Assembly: GCA_016285835.1 (NCBI GenBank)
Contig: JAEERM010000002.1
Location: 1 to 64,000 of the forward strand
Direction: 5' to 3'
DNA length: 64,000 nucleotides
DNA from: Fibrobacter sp.
Lineage (GTDB): Bacteria; Fibrobacterota; Fibrobacteria; Fibrobacterales; Fibrobacteraceae
Shown here: positions 18,601 to 28,400 of the stretch, one piece after another
Position numbering within the stretch: the stretch's first letter is position 1
Layout of the letters: each line of letters begins with the position of its first letter
Notes under the pieces: model-generated
What the model was told of the DNA's origin: nothing
Seen by the model: only the letters and a program-made list of their open reading frames with translations
The model's database searches: none
Program-made: the position numbers and the translations under genes

Positions 18601-20083
18601 AAAGATAATCCCTCCCATATCTTTATTCTTTTTTCTCTTTATAGAAATCTTTCTCATAAAGGCGATTCCCGTCTTGAAAGAGACTTTCCCTCTTGAAAAT
18701 ACAGAAGCGGTCCTTTTTACGCTATCTCAAAACATTGAGGGCAGTCGTGATTTCGTCGTCACGCTCTTCATAGGGATTCTAAAAGATTCGCTCATAACAA
18801 CCGCGGCAATCGTCTCTTTATTTTCAATATTTTTCTTAATCATAAGAAAACTTTTTCACTACACGAAGCTTTCTAAAATTTCATACAATCGTTTGATTCT
18901 TTTCGTCAATCTAGTTACAATCGTATGGTTTGCCTACACCGCCTATACACAACTACCTATTATAGACTATTATTTGAAATGGCAAAATCTCGATGCAAAA
19001 TCAGAGCATTCTGAATTTTATGCAAAAGAATACATCGATCCAGATTCAGTACAAATTGGATTTAAGGAGAAGCGTAATTTAATACTCATTTTCCTTGAAT
19101 CAATGGAATACAACTTCCAGGATTCAGCAAATGGGGGAAATTTATCCGAGAATTTAATTCCCGAAATTACAGAATACATCAAAAACGAGCAAAGTTTTAT
19201 TCCCGGTGGCACACAAGCTTGGGGCATGGGATGGACAATGGCCGATGCAGTGGCCAAGACTTGCGGTATTCCTCTTACACTCCCTCCAAGTATTAGCGGA
19301 TCATTTAAGCCAATGAAATCGTTCCTACCTGGAGCAACATGTCTGACAGATATTCTAATTCGCAACGATTATAATGTTGTCGTTTCAAAAGGTGCGAATA
19401 TAAAATTTTCAGGAATGGACGATTTTTTGCACACGCACTCTTCTCCACAAGCTCTTGGATTACAGGAACACCGAAAAAAAGATTATGTAAAAAAAGAGGG
19501 CGTCCGAGACCAACTACATTACGAGCTAGTCAAAGAACAAATTAGCCACCTCGCAAAGCAGAATAAACCTTGGGCAATATGGTTCTTCACAGTCGACACA
19601 CATACTCCTTATGGCTACTTAGATCCAGAATGTTTCACAAATCAAAGCATCACAAAAGAGGAGCAATTTCCTTATGTTGTAAAATGCGCATCAAAACAAC
19701 TTAAGTCTTTTATAGACTGGGCAAAAACCAACGACTGGTATAACCAAACCACAATTGCCGTCATGGGAGACCACGCCGCCATGGCAGAACCGGAAATTAT
19801 TGGATTCAAAGATCTTAATCTAATACACTATTGGCTTGATTTTTTCATCAACTCAGCCCAAACAACTGAGACATACAAAAGGCTCTTCACATCATTAGAT
19901 TTTTTTCCAACTATTCTTGAATCAATAGGAGCAGAGATTTCCGGTAGAGCTCTTGGACTTGGAAGATCCCTTTATTCATCAACGCCAACCCTTCTCGAAA
20001 AATATGGTCTTGATTCTTTGAACGCAGCTTTAAAAAAGAAAAGCATTGAATACGACTATTTCTTGTATTTTGACAAGAAATAG
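18593..20083 (+). CDS. LTA synthase/phosphoglycerol-transferase-like membrane protein, second copy
   Basis: A 496-residue paralogue of the 229-1989 protein. Three or four hydrophobic segments in the first 130 residues lead into an alkaline-phosphatase-fold domain with NLILIFLESMEYNF, GWTMADAVAKTCGIPL (likely Thr nucleophile), FFTVDTHTPYGY and AVMGDHAAM. I chose the ATG at 18593, inside the end of the acyltransferase gene; the frame also opens at a TTG at 18575. The product should transfer a phosphoryl-polyol group to a glycan outside the membrane. The stop codon lies inside a perfect 16-bp inverted repeat. Confidence 0.8.
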   Translation: MFRKIIPPISLFFFLFIEIFLIKAIPVLKETFPLENTEAVLFTLSQNIEGSRDFVVTLFIGILKDSLITTAAIVSLFSIFFLIIRKLFHYTKLSKISYNRLILFVNLVTIVWFAYTAYTQLPIIDYYLKWQNLDAKSEHSEFYAKEYIDPDSVQIGFKEKRNLILIFLESMEYNFQDSANGGNLSENLIPEITEYIKNEQSFIPGGTQAWGMGWTMADAVAKTCGIPLTLPPSISGSFKPMKSFLPGATCLTDILIRNDYNVVVSKGANIKFSGMDDFLHTHSSPQALGLQEHRKKDYVKKEGVRDQLHYELVKEQISHLAKQNKPWAIWFFTVDTHTPYGYLDPECFTNQSITKEEQFPYVVKCASKQLKSFIDWAKTNDWYNQTTIAVMGDHAAMAEPEIIGFKDLNLIHYWLDFFINSAQTTETYKRLFTSLDFFPTILESIGAEISGRALGLGRSLYSSTPTLLEKYGLDSLNAALKKKSIEYDYFLYFDKK

Positions 20084-20088
20084 TCGTA
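20051..20088. repeat. perfect 16-bp inverted repeat spanning a stop codon
   Basis: TACGACTATTTCTTGT (20051-20066) is repeated in perfect inverted form at 20073-20088 around a 6-base loop. The right arm contains the TAG stop of the phosphoglycerol-transferase-like gene. No run of T follows, so it is a poor intrinsic terminator by itself; it may protect the mRNA end or pause polymerase. Confidence 0.8.
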
Positions 20089-20203
20089 TTGTCAAACAAA
20101 AGAACAACTGGGCAAGCAGGACGAAAGCAAGATTAACTCTATGTCATGGAAACGGATTGCCATTGCCGTGATTTTTTTAGAATCTTGACAAACTATACAA
20201 AAA

Positions 20204-20232
20204 AAAGAGACGGAAAATCCGTCTCCTTTTTT
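20204..20232. terminator. bidirectional intrinsic terminator
   Basis: GAGACGGA-AAA-TCCGTCTC (20207-20225) has a run of T on both strands directly after the stem. It lies between two convergent genes and should stop both the + strand acyltransferase/phosphoglycerol-transferase transcript and the - strand pilin transcript. Confidence 0.9.
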
Positions 20233-20245
20233 TGTATTCGCTAAA

Positions 20246-20722
20246 TTACTTCACGAGCTTGTTGAAAGCCGGAGTCAAAGCAAGGCACTTGGCTTCCATG
20301 GTAGAACCTGCTGTTGTATGGACTTCGCCTGCGTTAGCCTGAGTTGCAGATGCTACAGTAGCTTCCAGATTCCATGTTTTGTTTGCAGCGCAATCATCCA
20401 ACTTGTGGAGAGCCTTTGCCTGCCAGGTACCCTTGGTGCCGGAAACTCCACCAGTATATTCAAACTCGTTGGATGTGTACTTTGCACTATTGGACTTCGT
20501 ACCCGGAGCGGTGTAACCAATCTGGCCCCAGTCACCAACAGTGTAGTTTTCAGAGCCGTAAGCTTCCATCATATTGATCCAGGTACCGGCGGCGGTCGGA
20601 ACTTCCGAAGCCTTGGACTTGGCGATCATGCCGAACAGTTTCGGCACAGCGACGGCAGCCAGGATGCCCATGATAACAATCACGACCATCAATTCGATAA
20701 GGGTAAAACCTTGTTTCTTCAT
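20246..20722 (-). CDS. type IV pilin (likely major pilin)
   Basis: A 158-residue type IV pilin. It has a short class III leader cleaved after Gly in KKQG|FTLIEL, Glu5, and a hydrophobic spine VVIVIMGILAAVAVPKLFG. The rest is a small globular head with two Cys (in KLDDCAANK near residue 110 and in EAKCLALTP near 147) that probably form the C-terminal disulfide loop. It has its own promoter, a strong AAGGAG ribosome site and a terminator directly after, which fits a highly expressed major subunit. It would be processed by a PilD-type peptidase, not present here. The three giant minor-pilin operons follow within 34 kb. Confidence 0.92.
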   Translation of the reverse strand: MKKQGFTLIELMVVIVIMGILAAVAVPKLFGMIAKSKASEVPTAAGTWINMMEAYGSENYTVGDWGQIGYTAPGTKSNSAKYTSNEFEYTGGVSGTKGTWQAKALHKLDDCAANKTWNLEATVASATQANAGEVHTTAGSTMEAKCLALTPAFNKLVK

Positions 20723-20738
20723 AGTGTACTCCTTGTTG

Positions 20739-20749
20739 TTTGTGACACA
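20739..20749 (-). promoter_or_regulatory. TGTGTCACAAA motif, copy 2
   Basis: Same 11-mer as at 20839-20849, read on the - strand, 17 bases upstream of the pilin ATG and therefore inside the predicted leader. It sits just before the ribosome site. Confidence 0.4.
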
Positions 20750-20784
20750 CTTGTTTTGGGCATCATTGCCCGTTTACTTCCATA

Positions 20785-20812
20785 AATATACCATCTTTTT
20801 TCTCAAAAGCAA
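20785..20812 (-). promoter_or_regulatory. putative sigma70-type promoter of the pilin gene
   Basis: Read on the - strand, TTGCTT (20812-20807) and TATATT (20790-20785) are separated by 16 bases. The start codon lies about 60 bases further on, behind AAGGAG. This is the best -35/-10 pair in the region. It is a prediction from sequence only. Confidence 0.5.
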
Positions 20813-20838
20813 CACTTCTGTCAAATTTTTGTCACGAA

Positions 20839-20849
20839 TGTGTCACAAA
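20839..20849 (+). promoter_or_regulatory. TGTGTCACAAA motif, copy 1
   Basis: The 11-mer occurs here on the + strand, upstream of the pilin -35 box. It also occurs on the - strand at 20749-20739 in the pilin leader and at 54681-54691 just upstream of the minor-pilin operon. Its TGTG-T-CACA core is palindromic, as in many dimeric regulator sites. Confidence 0.4.
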
Positions 20850-21050
20850 ACACACTCGCCAGGCAAAAATGGCACTTTTGCGACCAAAAACAGCTCCTCA
20901 TGGACTGTTGGATGTTCTATATATAGTAAATTTTTTTTAAAAAAATCGTATTTTTCCTCAATTTTTTTCACTTTTTTTTATTCCACCTTGGAATAATCAG
21001 CCTTTATTGCTAGTTTTTTTTTACAGAGTTTAAAAACCACGGGATTGGTT

Positions 21051-21569
21051 ATGAATTTTAGCACCAAAAATAGAGGATTCACGCTCATAGAGCTTATGGT
21101 GGCCATTCTTATAACAGGCTTTCTCGCCGCCGTTGCCATACCCAAGGTTTTCGGACAAGTAGCAAAGGCACGAGCAAGTGAGCTCTATTCAGCAGCAGGC
21201 AGTTACATTCACCTGCAAGATTCGTACAACATTCAGTTCCATGACAGCATCGGAACCTGGATTTCTATCGGGTACAAGCCGCCCGTCAGCAATAATTTCA
21301 AGTACTTTGAAGACAACACAGAAGGCGGAATAACAACAGCTACAGCGATATCCATTGATGTCGGCGAAACTGCCGGATGGAAAGCACAGAACATCAGCGA
21401 TCTCAACGACTGCAATGCACAAAATTCTTGGCAACTGGATGTTTCCAAGTCCGCAAATAACGCATACAACATTGTGTACAAAGTTCTCATCAGCGCTGTT
21501 GAATGCGAAGCACTCACCGCCAAGTTTGACGGGCTCGACACCTACAACAAAATCACCGCCACACCGTAG
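21051..21569 (+). CDS. type IV pilin-like protein, second copy
   Basis: A 172-residue prepilin. The class III leader ends in KNRG|FTLIEL with Glu5, followed by the spine VAILITGFLAAVAIPKVFG. The head has two Cys (LNDCNAQNSW and AVECEALTA) in the same places as the 20246-20722 pilin, so the two are paralogues, although the heads differ greatly. I use the ATG at 21051; the frame also opens at a TTG six bases earlier. It is divergent from the first pilin and could be an alternative or minor subunit. A hairpin terminator follows at 21601-21626, though that hairpin belongs equally to the - strand Rpn-like ORF. Confidence 0.85.
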   Translation: MNFSTKNRGFTLIELMVAILITGFLAAVAIPKVFGQVAKARASELYSAAGSYIHLQDSYNIQFHDSIGTWISIGYKPPVSNNFKYFEDNTEGGITTATAISIDVGETAGWKAQNISDLNDCNAQNSWQLDVSKSANNAYNIVYKVLISAVECEALTAKFDGLDTYNKITATP

Positions 21570-21600
21570 ACAGTTCACAATAAAGGCATTACAAAACAAA

Positions 21601-21626
21601 CGGGCCGGGTCAAATGAACCGGTCCG
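21601..21626 (-). terminator. repeated GC-rich hairpin terminator, copy 1
   Basis: A 26-base element (start CGGGCCGGGT, end AACCGGTCCG) folds into a stem and is followed on the - strand by T-rich TTTGTTTTG. It lies after the Rpn-like C-terminal ORF at 21645-21959. The same 26 bases recur exactly at 22011-22036 and 22423-22448. Confidence 0.8.
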
Positions 21627-21644
21627 TTGTCGCTATAGATACCA

Positions 21645-21959
21645 CTATTTAATTGCCGCCGCCCCGACAATAATCTCTTCGGGAACGCCCATTGAACGGA
21701 GGAAGTCCATCCGCTTGGCAGCCCGGTCATCGGCTCTTTTTTCGGCTGCGGCTTCGCCCTCGGCGCGTCCTTCGGCACGGGAACGTTTCTTCTCGACGTA
21801 TAATTCGTAGTTTCGGTCGCTCATGTTCTTTGCCTCGCTTATAAGGAAGTCCTCTGTAAAAATACTCAATTTCGCACATTCGTGCAAGTGGGCAAACATC
21901 GAGCCTTCCGGCACGGGGAGCGGCTGTTCATTGTGAGTTTCATTGATGTCGATAAGCAT
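21645..21959 (-). CDS. stand-alone Rpn (PD-(D/E)XK) C-terminal ORF, unit 1
   Basis: A 104-residue ORF equal to the C-terminal part of Rpn/PD-(D/E)XK-family transposase-like proteins, with no nuclease domain. FTEDFLISEAKNMSDRNYE is the family segment after the nuclease core; the tail DRAAKRMDFLRSMGVPEE matches the tail of the full-length protein at 43551-44519. An in-frame ATG at 21824 (MSDRNYE) with GAGG eight bases upstream would give 59 residues and is the better start; no ribosome site precedes 21959. It may be a degraded gene or a solo antitoxin-like RpnS product. Its near twin lies at 22073-22435. Confidence 0.65.
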   Translation of the reverse strand: MLIDINETHNEQPLPVPEGSMFAHLHECAKLSIFTEDFLISEAKNMSDRNYELYVEKKRSRAEGRAEGEAAAEKRADDRAAKRMDFLRSMGVPEEIIVGAAAIK

Positions 21960-22010
21960 TGCCGCATGCTGTTACTCGATTTTATCCTGAAAAAAATCAC
22001 AATACAATAA

Positions 22011-22036
22011 CGGGCCGGGTCAAATGAACCGGTCCG
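22011..22036 (-). terminator. repeated GC-rich hairpin terminator, copy 2
   Basis: Exact copy of the 26-base hairpin at 21601-21626. It follows the ORF at 22073-22435 on the - strand and is followed by T-rich TTATTGTATTG. It also marks the junction between the two Rpn-like units. Confidence 0.8.
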
Positions 22037-22072
22037 CATTTTTTTTGAACATTCCCAAATTAACTATAGAAA

Positions 22073-22435
22073 TCAAGGTTGCTTTGCAGCCATTGCGGCA
22101 AGCCGCGCCTGCACCTCGGCAATCTGCTCCGCGGGGAAGTTCATGTCTTTCATGACGCCTAGGACATTAGCTTCGCCTTCGGCACGGGAACGTTTCTTCT
22201 CGACGTATAATTCGTAGTTTCGGTCGCTCATGTTCTTCGCCTCGCTTATAAGGAAGTCCTCTGTAAAAATACTCAATTTTGCGCATTCGTGCAAGTGGGC
22301 AAACATCGAGTCTTCCGGCACGGGAACGCGCCCGCTGCGCAAACGGAATTTGCTTCCGCCTGTACTATAAGACGTTCTAAATGACGATTTTATCCTCAAA
22401 AAAATTTTCACAAAACAGCAAACGGGCCGGGTCAA
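22073..22435 (-). CDS. stand-alone Rpn C-terminal ORF, unit 2 (leader fused to 3' part)
   Basis: A 120-codon frame whose central FAHLHECAKLSIFTEDFLI to VEKKRSRAEG stretch (about 50 residues) is identical to unit 1, then changes to a different tail (VLGVMKDMNFPAEQIAEVQ). Its first 40 codons are not protein-like: they read through a sequence that matches the 5' leader of the full-length Rpn gene at 43551-44519. So a leader has been joined to a C-terminal coding part with loss of the nuclease domain. The likely translated product starts at the ATG at 22231, with GAGG eight bases upstream, and has 52 residues. A broken gene is the alternative. Confidence 0.6.
   Translation of the reverse strand: MTRPVCCFVKIFLRIKSSFRTSYSTGGSKFRLRSGRVPVPEDSMFAHLHECAKLSIFTEDFLISEAKNMSDRNYELYVEKKRSRAEGEANVLGVMKDMNFPAEQIAEVQARLAAMAAKQP
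22340..22362 (-). promoter_or_regulatory. Rpn leader hairpin, copy 1
   Basis: On the - strand CAGGCGGAA and TTCCGTTTG pair around a 5-base loop using two G-U pairs. The same hairpin with different bases lies at 44555-44577 in the leader of the full-length Rpn gene. Both are followed by TGCGCAGCGGGCGCGT. Confidence 0.6.
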
Positions 22436-22448
22436 ATGAACCGGTCCG
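22423..22448 (-). terminator. repeated GC-rich hairpin terminator, copy 3
   Basis: Exact third copy of the 26-base hairpin, placed 24 bases after the stop of the giant gene at 22473-28517, for which it is the natural terminator. It is followed on the - strand by TTTGCTGTTTTG. Confidence 0.8.
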
Positions 22449-22472
22449 TTGTTGAATTGTTCTTATCGTTTG

Positions 22473-25400
22473 TTAGGGATTTTCTTCGGATTCGTCCTTT
22501 ACTTCATAAGTGACGGAGCAGAGGAGCTCACTTCCCCACAGATTGTAGGTGTACGTTCCCGGAGTTGTGGGCACGTAGGCATCCAGGTCCACGAACCCGT
22601 CCGCTGACCAGGAACCAGTACTCACCGTGTTGCCATAGGGCGTCCCGTTGTCATTACGGTTCAACGAGACACTGTATATTGTCTCACCGGTGTTCTTGTT
22701 CTTAGTCTTGAAGCGGCCATTCTCAATGTAGCAATCGGCTTTAATTTCAGCCGGTGCTGTATATTCGTAGTTCACGGAGCAAGCTTCCTTGCCATTGATG
22801 CTCAGCACGAGTACATACTGCCCACTGACCGTAATAGCCGGCAAATGTTCACGGAAGGACGTCGTCGAAGAAGACGTACTCTTCGCCTGACCAATGACAT
22901 TGCCCAAGTAATCCGTATACCAAAGTTTCACAGAGCTGTTTCCACCAGAAGGCAGAGAAAGGTCGGCCGTGAAGGTACTGTCGGAGAAGTCAATAGCGCA
23001 ATTGGTCGCTTCGCCGTCTTGCCCATCCTTGAAGGTGACCGAGGCTTCGCATGTAAGGCCACCGTATTCCAGTATGTACTGGTAGGTCCCGGCCTTAGTG
23101 TTGATGTTGGGCATCCAGCTTGCCACGAGTCCGTCATCTCGGTAATTCAAGGTAACAGGGGCCTCGCCACCCACAGTCGCAATCACAGAGCACCCACCTA
23201 GCGGACAGTTGGTAATGCTGTAATTGATGGCAGGCATTTCATCGCCCGCGACAAGTTCACCATGTGTCGAAACGCTACAAGTAAATTCGTTCCTGGACAG
23301 CACCACAGGATCCGTTGTGCAAGTCGTTTTCTGGCTCTTATTGTCCTTGGCGGTCGTAGTCACTGTAAAGGTATAGCTACGCTGCAAGTCACCGCTGTTA
23401 TTCAAGTTTTTATAGACGTCAACAGCAGGAATGTAGAATACACCATCCGACGGGCAATCCTTTTCGGCGGTTCCGTATTTTTCAGAGCCATCCACCTTAC
23501 AAACTGCAGCGCTCGCATTAGTTATCGTCGAGTGGACAACAAAACGGTCTCCTTCAATTTGCGCAGAGCATCCCAAAACGCCCACCGTATTCGGGCAAGA
23601 ACTGGTGAGGCCCGAGAGGGTGAAGGCATGGGCACTGCTGAATTCAATGGAAACGACTTTTTCAGGGTCAAATTCCTGCATGTCGGCCATCAGGTTCACA
23701 TCGCGGTTGAATCTCCCGTTTCCGTTAATCTGGAATTCCTGCGATAGTCGGCCATTTGCATCCTTCATAATCATCGAAATTGTCGGAGCAATACCGCTGT
23801 TCGGGTCTTCGGGAAGGCCAGACACATCTCCACTCATCGTAGAGGAGCGGAGGTTGGCGATGCCGCCAGAAACAGAAACCATGCAACTCGTCTGGTTGAC
23901 GCAAGCATCTGTCGAGAAAGAGACATCCTGAGCACATTCCGTGATATCACCCACCATGAAACGGCCGCAACTGGCCGTATACAAATGGCCATTGCCTCCG
24001 CTGCCACTGCAATCTACAGTCACACTCGCCTCACGGACAGAGCCATAGACGGCCGATCCATTGTAGTTGTAGGTCTTCGACATACCATGGAGCCCTGCAA
24101 CACCAAATGTGTATGTCGAATTCTTGAGTGTATTCGCAGATTTTCCGGTCACATAGTAGGGGCCATCATCGGTATTAAAGTTACAAGAAGAGCAATGCGT
24201 CGTTCCATCAAGCCACGGATCGCAGCGATTCGTGAGCAAATTGTCATCGAGATCGCAACCATTATAGTGGTACGACAGAGTGCAGCCATCGTGCATTTTC
24301 GTCGGATCCGTCGGATCATTGAACCACTTGGACAAACCGACCCACGGGGTAGTTTCTTCGTTCAGAGGCAGGATGCCGCCCAAGTAATTCGTGGCGAAGG
24401 AACACGTGACCTTGGGAATATCAAAGCAATCCTGACCATACCAGTCATTCGATTCCCAGCCCAAGTTATACACCTTGAAGCAGTCTTCTGCAAGGCTCAG
24501 CCCCACAAACTGCCCGTAACTCGCCGGGATGGTCAGCGGGAGCGATACGGTAGAACGCACCCAAGAAGAGCCGTTCTTATAGCTCAACTCGATAACCGCA
24601 TTATCACCGCGGACATCAACATTGACATTGAATGCCGTATTGGCGAACTCAGAACTGGTCAAGCGGATTCCAAAGGGTTTCTCGGCACTGCAATGCGCTT
24701 TGCTCACATTATTAATCCCAGTACCATCACCTTCGCACATCCTAGCAACCACGCTGAAATTCCCGGATTCTTGTATTCCATAAATACTCAGAATAGAATA
24801 TTCACCGGCATTGTCGCTAGAGCGCAAGATAAATCCGCTGTTCATCAAGGAATTTTTCTTATTGCCTTGCATTGCACAAGATTTGAAACGGGACATCAGG
24901 AGCCCATGGCCTCCCGCCTCGGCCCTGTTGAGTAGATAAGTCACAGTAGCATTGCTGCTGTTCCCGTTACCGGAGCCAGAATAGTAAATCGCATCGGCAT
25001 CTCTAGAAATCTCCGCATAATTGTGCCCGCTATTCGTGCGAGGCACGAGCCAGTGAGATTCAGGACGTAAACCGTCGCCCTTGACGCTGCAACTATTCTT
25101 TTTGCCGGTAGAAGTACACTTGTCAATACATTCACGGCTACTCGTCGCCGAGCACCAACCCGATTCCGTATCCTTGAAATCGGTATAGAAACAATGGTTT
25201 TTGTTCTTGTTGAACACGGCATGCACCAAGGTATCTCTCACAGCCAGAATTTTGAGTGTTTGATCACTCGAGGCACTATAGACCTCTCCCGTCGAGGCAC
25301 TCTTTATGAATTGCCATTGGCTAAATTCATCGTTTCCATTTTCCTCATATTCCAAGAACACACTATCACCCGCGAACATGGGTATTTCGCAGGAATTCTT

Positions 25401-28400
25401 TGAATCACAAACCGAGGTCGCTACAGTTCCAGAAGCGTCCGTGGTGTAGTGAACTTTAACCTTGGAATTGTCGTTCACACCTTCCAAAAGAAGATTCAAC
25501 TTGAAAACCTTCGCCTTGTATGATGCAAAGAAGTTATAGACTCCTTGATCATGCAAAGTTGCGACAGAAGAATCGTGAACAAACACTTCGCAGAAAGGCG
25601 AGATTACATCCTTTTCAAGGCGTACCGGGTCCCCGTTCACCAATCCACAGCGCCACCGTTTATTCTTCTCATTCGTATTTATCTCGGAACAATTGGGCCG
25701 AACCCACTCACCCGCAGCACTGTGTAACAAGCTTCCAGCACAATCAGGGCGTTTGACAATATCTTCGCAAAGCTCACCATCAATGGTTTTATGCTTCTTG
25801 TTATCACAAAATCCCGTCGAAGGAATGTCTGAACGATTAACAAACGCCTCTCCCATCAAATTGACAGACTCATAACTCGGCTGGACAATCGTCCCGTTTT
25901 CGTTACAGGATTTAAGACGGAAGAAAACGGTGCCATTGGTTGCCGAATTGTTTGCTGTCACTTTGAATATGGGTGTCGTTGAGTTACCCTCTAGCGCCAC
26001 ACGATAGGTCGTTAGTCCATTTGAAGAGCTGATTTTCACGACCGGATTCTCAGGCGAAATCTTCCAGTTTGCATCAGGGGGATCTTCCACCGTAACATCA
26101 ACCTCGATTGGCTTTTTTCCCTCGGTAACAAGACTTACTGTGACACCACTCGTAGAGGCATCGCCTGCAAAAAGACGTTCACTAGCAACCTCAAACTTAA
26201 CCCTAGTCGCCTCACCATTTTCTCCATCGACACTTATCCAGAATGGCATTTTCTTGTAGTTTTTTTTATCATTGGGCGTAAAAGAACACTGATAGTTACC
26301 CGGAGACAACTTCCCATTGTGTGTAAGAACTTCGGTCATCGGGAAAGACGGGGTACAGTTCATTTGTCCCGCAGTCAAATTCATTTTACCCCCATTCAAA
26401 TTGACAATGCTCAGGTAATCAGAAAGCCTCCCAGGAGAATCCTTTGTCAGGTAAATAATTCTCGGTAACAATACGTAGCTCGGTTTGATGGTTGTATAAC
26501 TCCCCGAAGTCAAATTATCATACTGCACTTCCTTGTTCCTGTACTGAGATTCAAGCGTTACAGAAAGTTGCGGAGCATTAGAAATGTAGTAGTTGTCAAA
26601 GCCATTCACCAATTCCTCACCATCCGTGACAATCGTGGGATCTTTATCGTCTTCTGGGACATTACCACAACCTATTTCATTTTTACCGCAAATTATGTAA
26701 TTGTCGACGAGATCCTGCTGCAAGGATTCGTCGAATCGAATAAATATGTTGTCCGAGTTGGTATTCTGAATCTTGGCGCAATTCTTGCCCGCCATGAAGA
26801 AGGTGCCATCCCACACCCTAACGTTACGACCATCAATTTTCTTCGTGTTTGAGTTAAGCATAAACATTCCAATATCACCCTTAGAATAGACATAATAGCG
26901 GTGAGTTCCAGCTCCTTCACCGATAACCTGGCTTGCGCCGTTACCCAAATAGACAAAAACATTTGACCGGGCCGTCGTCTCAGGGAAGTTTATATTTCCA
27001 AGTTTGTTTGCCGCATAAAAGATAAAGTTTCCGTCCAAAGTTCCGCTGGGATTATTGAATACATTTTTAGAACCGAGATTGACCACAAGATAACCATGAT
27101 AAAGATTCTCAGGAGCCGCTTTTTTCCAGCAAGTGTTGAGCGCAGACACATTGAAGTTATCAACGTTCTTGCCATTAAGGCAGGTGGTCTTCTTATCGTA
27201 GTCCTTAAATGCATCATAAGCAGTTGTGATGCCATCTTCAATCTGGTAATTAGTGCCATTACATCCTTTTTGCTTGGTACCCAAAATACTTTTACAATAG
27301 TCAACAATGCTCGTATTGCATTGCATCGAGGATGTCGAAGAACTCACCACATTTCCGAATGTCTTAAACATGTTATAGTCCTGCACATACGTAGTCGGAG
27401 ATTGTTTCGGCATATTCGTGCAGCCATTGTAGTTAACACACTTTTGCGCACCTTTTATATATACGGACTTGCCTTGTCCACCGAGAGTCAAGTGCTTCGC
27501 ACTGAATTCTTGCGATAACCCGCCATCATGATTCGGACCACTACCACCAAACGGAGACGATTTTTCAAATTTGACATGCCCCTTTGCAACAAAATCATGC
27601 TGCAATTTCGCAACATAAAACTCGGCCGAAGGCCCCATACAGAAATTTCCTTTGATTTCCGCATCTTTTGTATCGTCTGGCGTGAATTTTCCATTTACGG
27701 TAAGGTCCCCACCCACCACAAATTTATAACCCGTATTCGCCATAAAAAGATTCTTTTCAAAAACGGCATTGCCCCCTAGATTCAACATTAAATTAGTCGC
27801 ATTTCCCATCACATAGAGGTCTCCGCCAGTTAAAGCTTCGTTCTGATATTTCAAATCCCCCGCAATACAAGCGCGTTTACCCGCGCTAATGTTGTTACCG
27901 CTAAGTTCCATATTTCCCGTAATCACTAATTCATCTTGTATTATAAACGGGTTTCCGCTCCAGTTCCCGTTAATCAATGCAGAAGACGTCGTAAAGCCCT
28001 CCGTCGAATGGACGGAAGAACCGACATACGCATACGGGTTATCGACATGCTTGTGAACAACAATCTGCGGAACCTGGACCTTGTAAAGGCCACGAACATT
28101 GAATACAGCCGTCTCACTATATTTCGCATTCCCGCGAGAAGTTCCCGTCGACACGACGGTGAACTTGAAGGCCGAACCATCGGCATCGACACCTGTCAGC
28201 CACACTGAAAAAAGTTGCTTTCCGCCATTCATCCCACGCACAACACTCGTAAGAGCAACGGGTTTCTTTTTACCATCGTAATATTGCCGGACAATGCCGC
28301 CCACATCATTCGCATGGTAAGTCATCCACGACCGGGCACTTTCGAGACCAGCATGGGCGGCTTCCCTCGCCTCAGACATAGCCATGCGTTCTGCACTCGT

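Larger units (their letters stand above)
20723..21050. promoter_or_regulatory. divergent regulatory region between two pilin genes
   Basis: This AT-rich gap of 328 bases separates two divergently read pilin genes. It holds the - strand pilin promoter (20785-20812) and a TGTGTCACAAA motif on the - strand at 20749-20739 and on the + strand at 20839-20849. Long T and A runs fill the half near the + strand pilin, together with a short ATTCC/GGAAT inverted repeat around 20981-20995. No open frame of note lies inside. Confidence 0.6.

Noticed and set aside
20870..20881. TGGCAC...TTGC as a sigma54 promoter for a pilin gene
   Set aside because: Sigma54 sites need five bases between the two blocks; here there are two.
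21601..22448. Three spaced 26-nt repeats as a CRISPR array
   Set aside because: Spacing is about 400 bases, units between repeats are related ORFs, and no cas gene is present.
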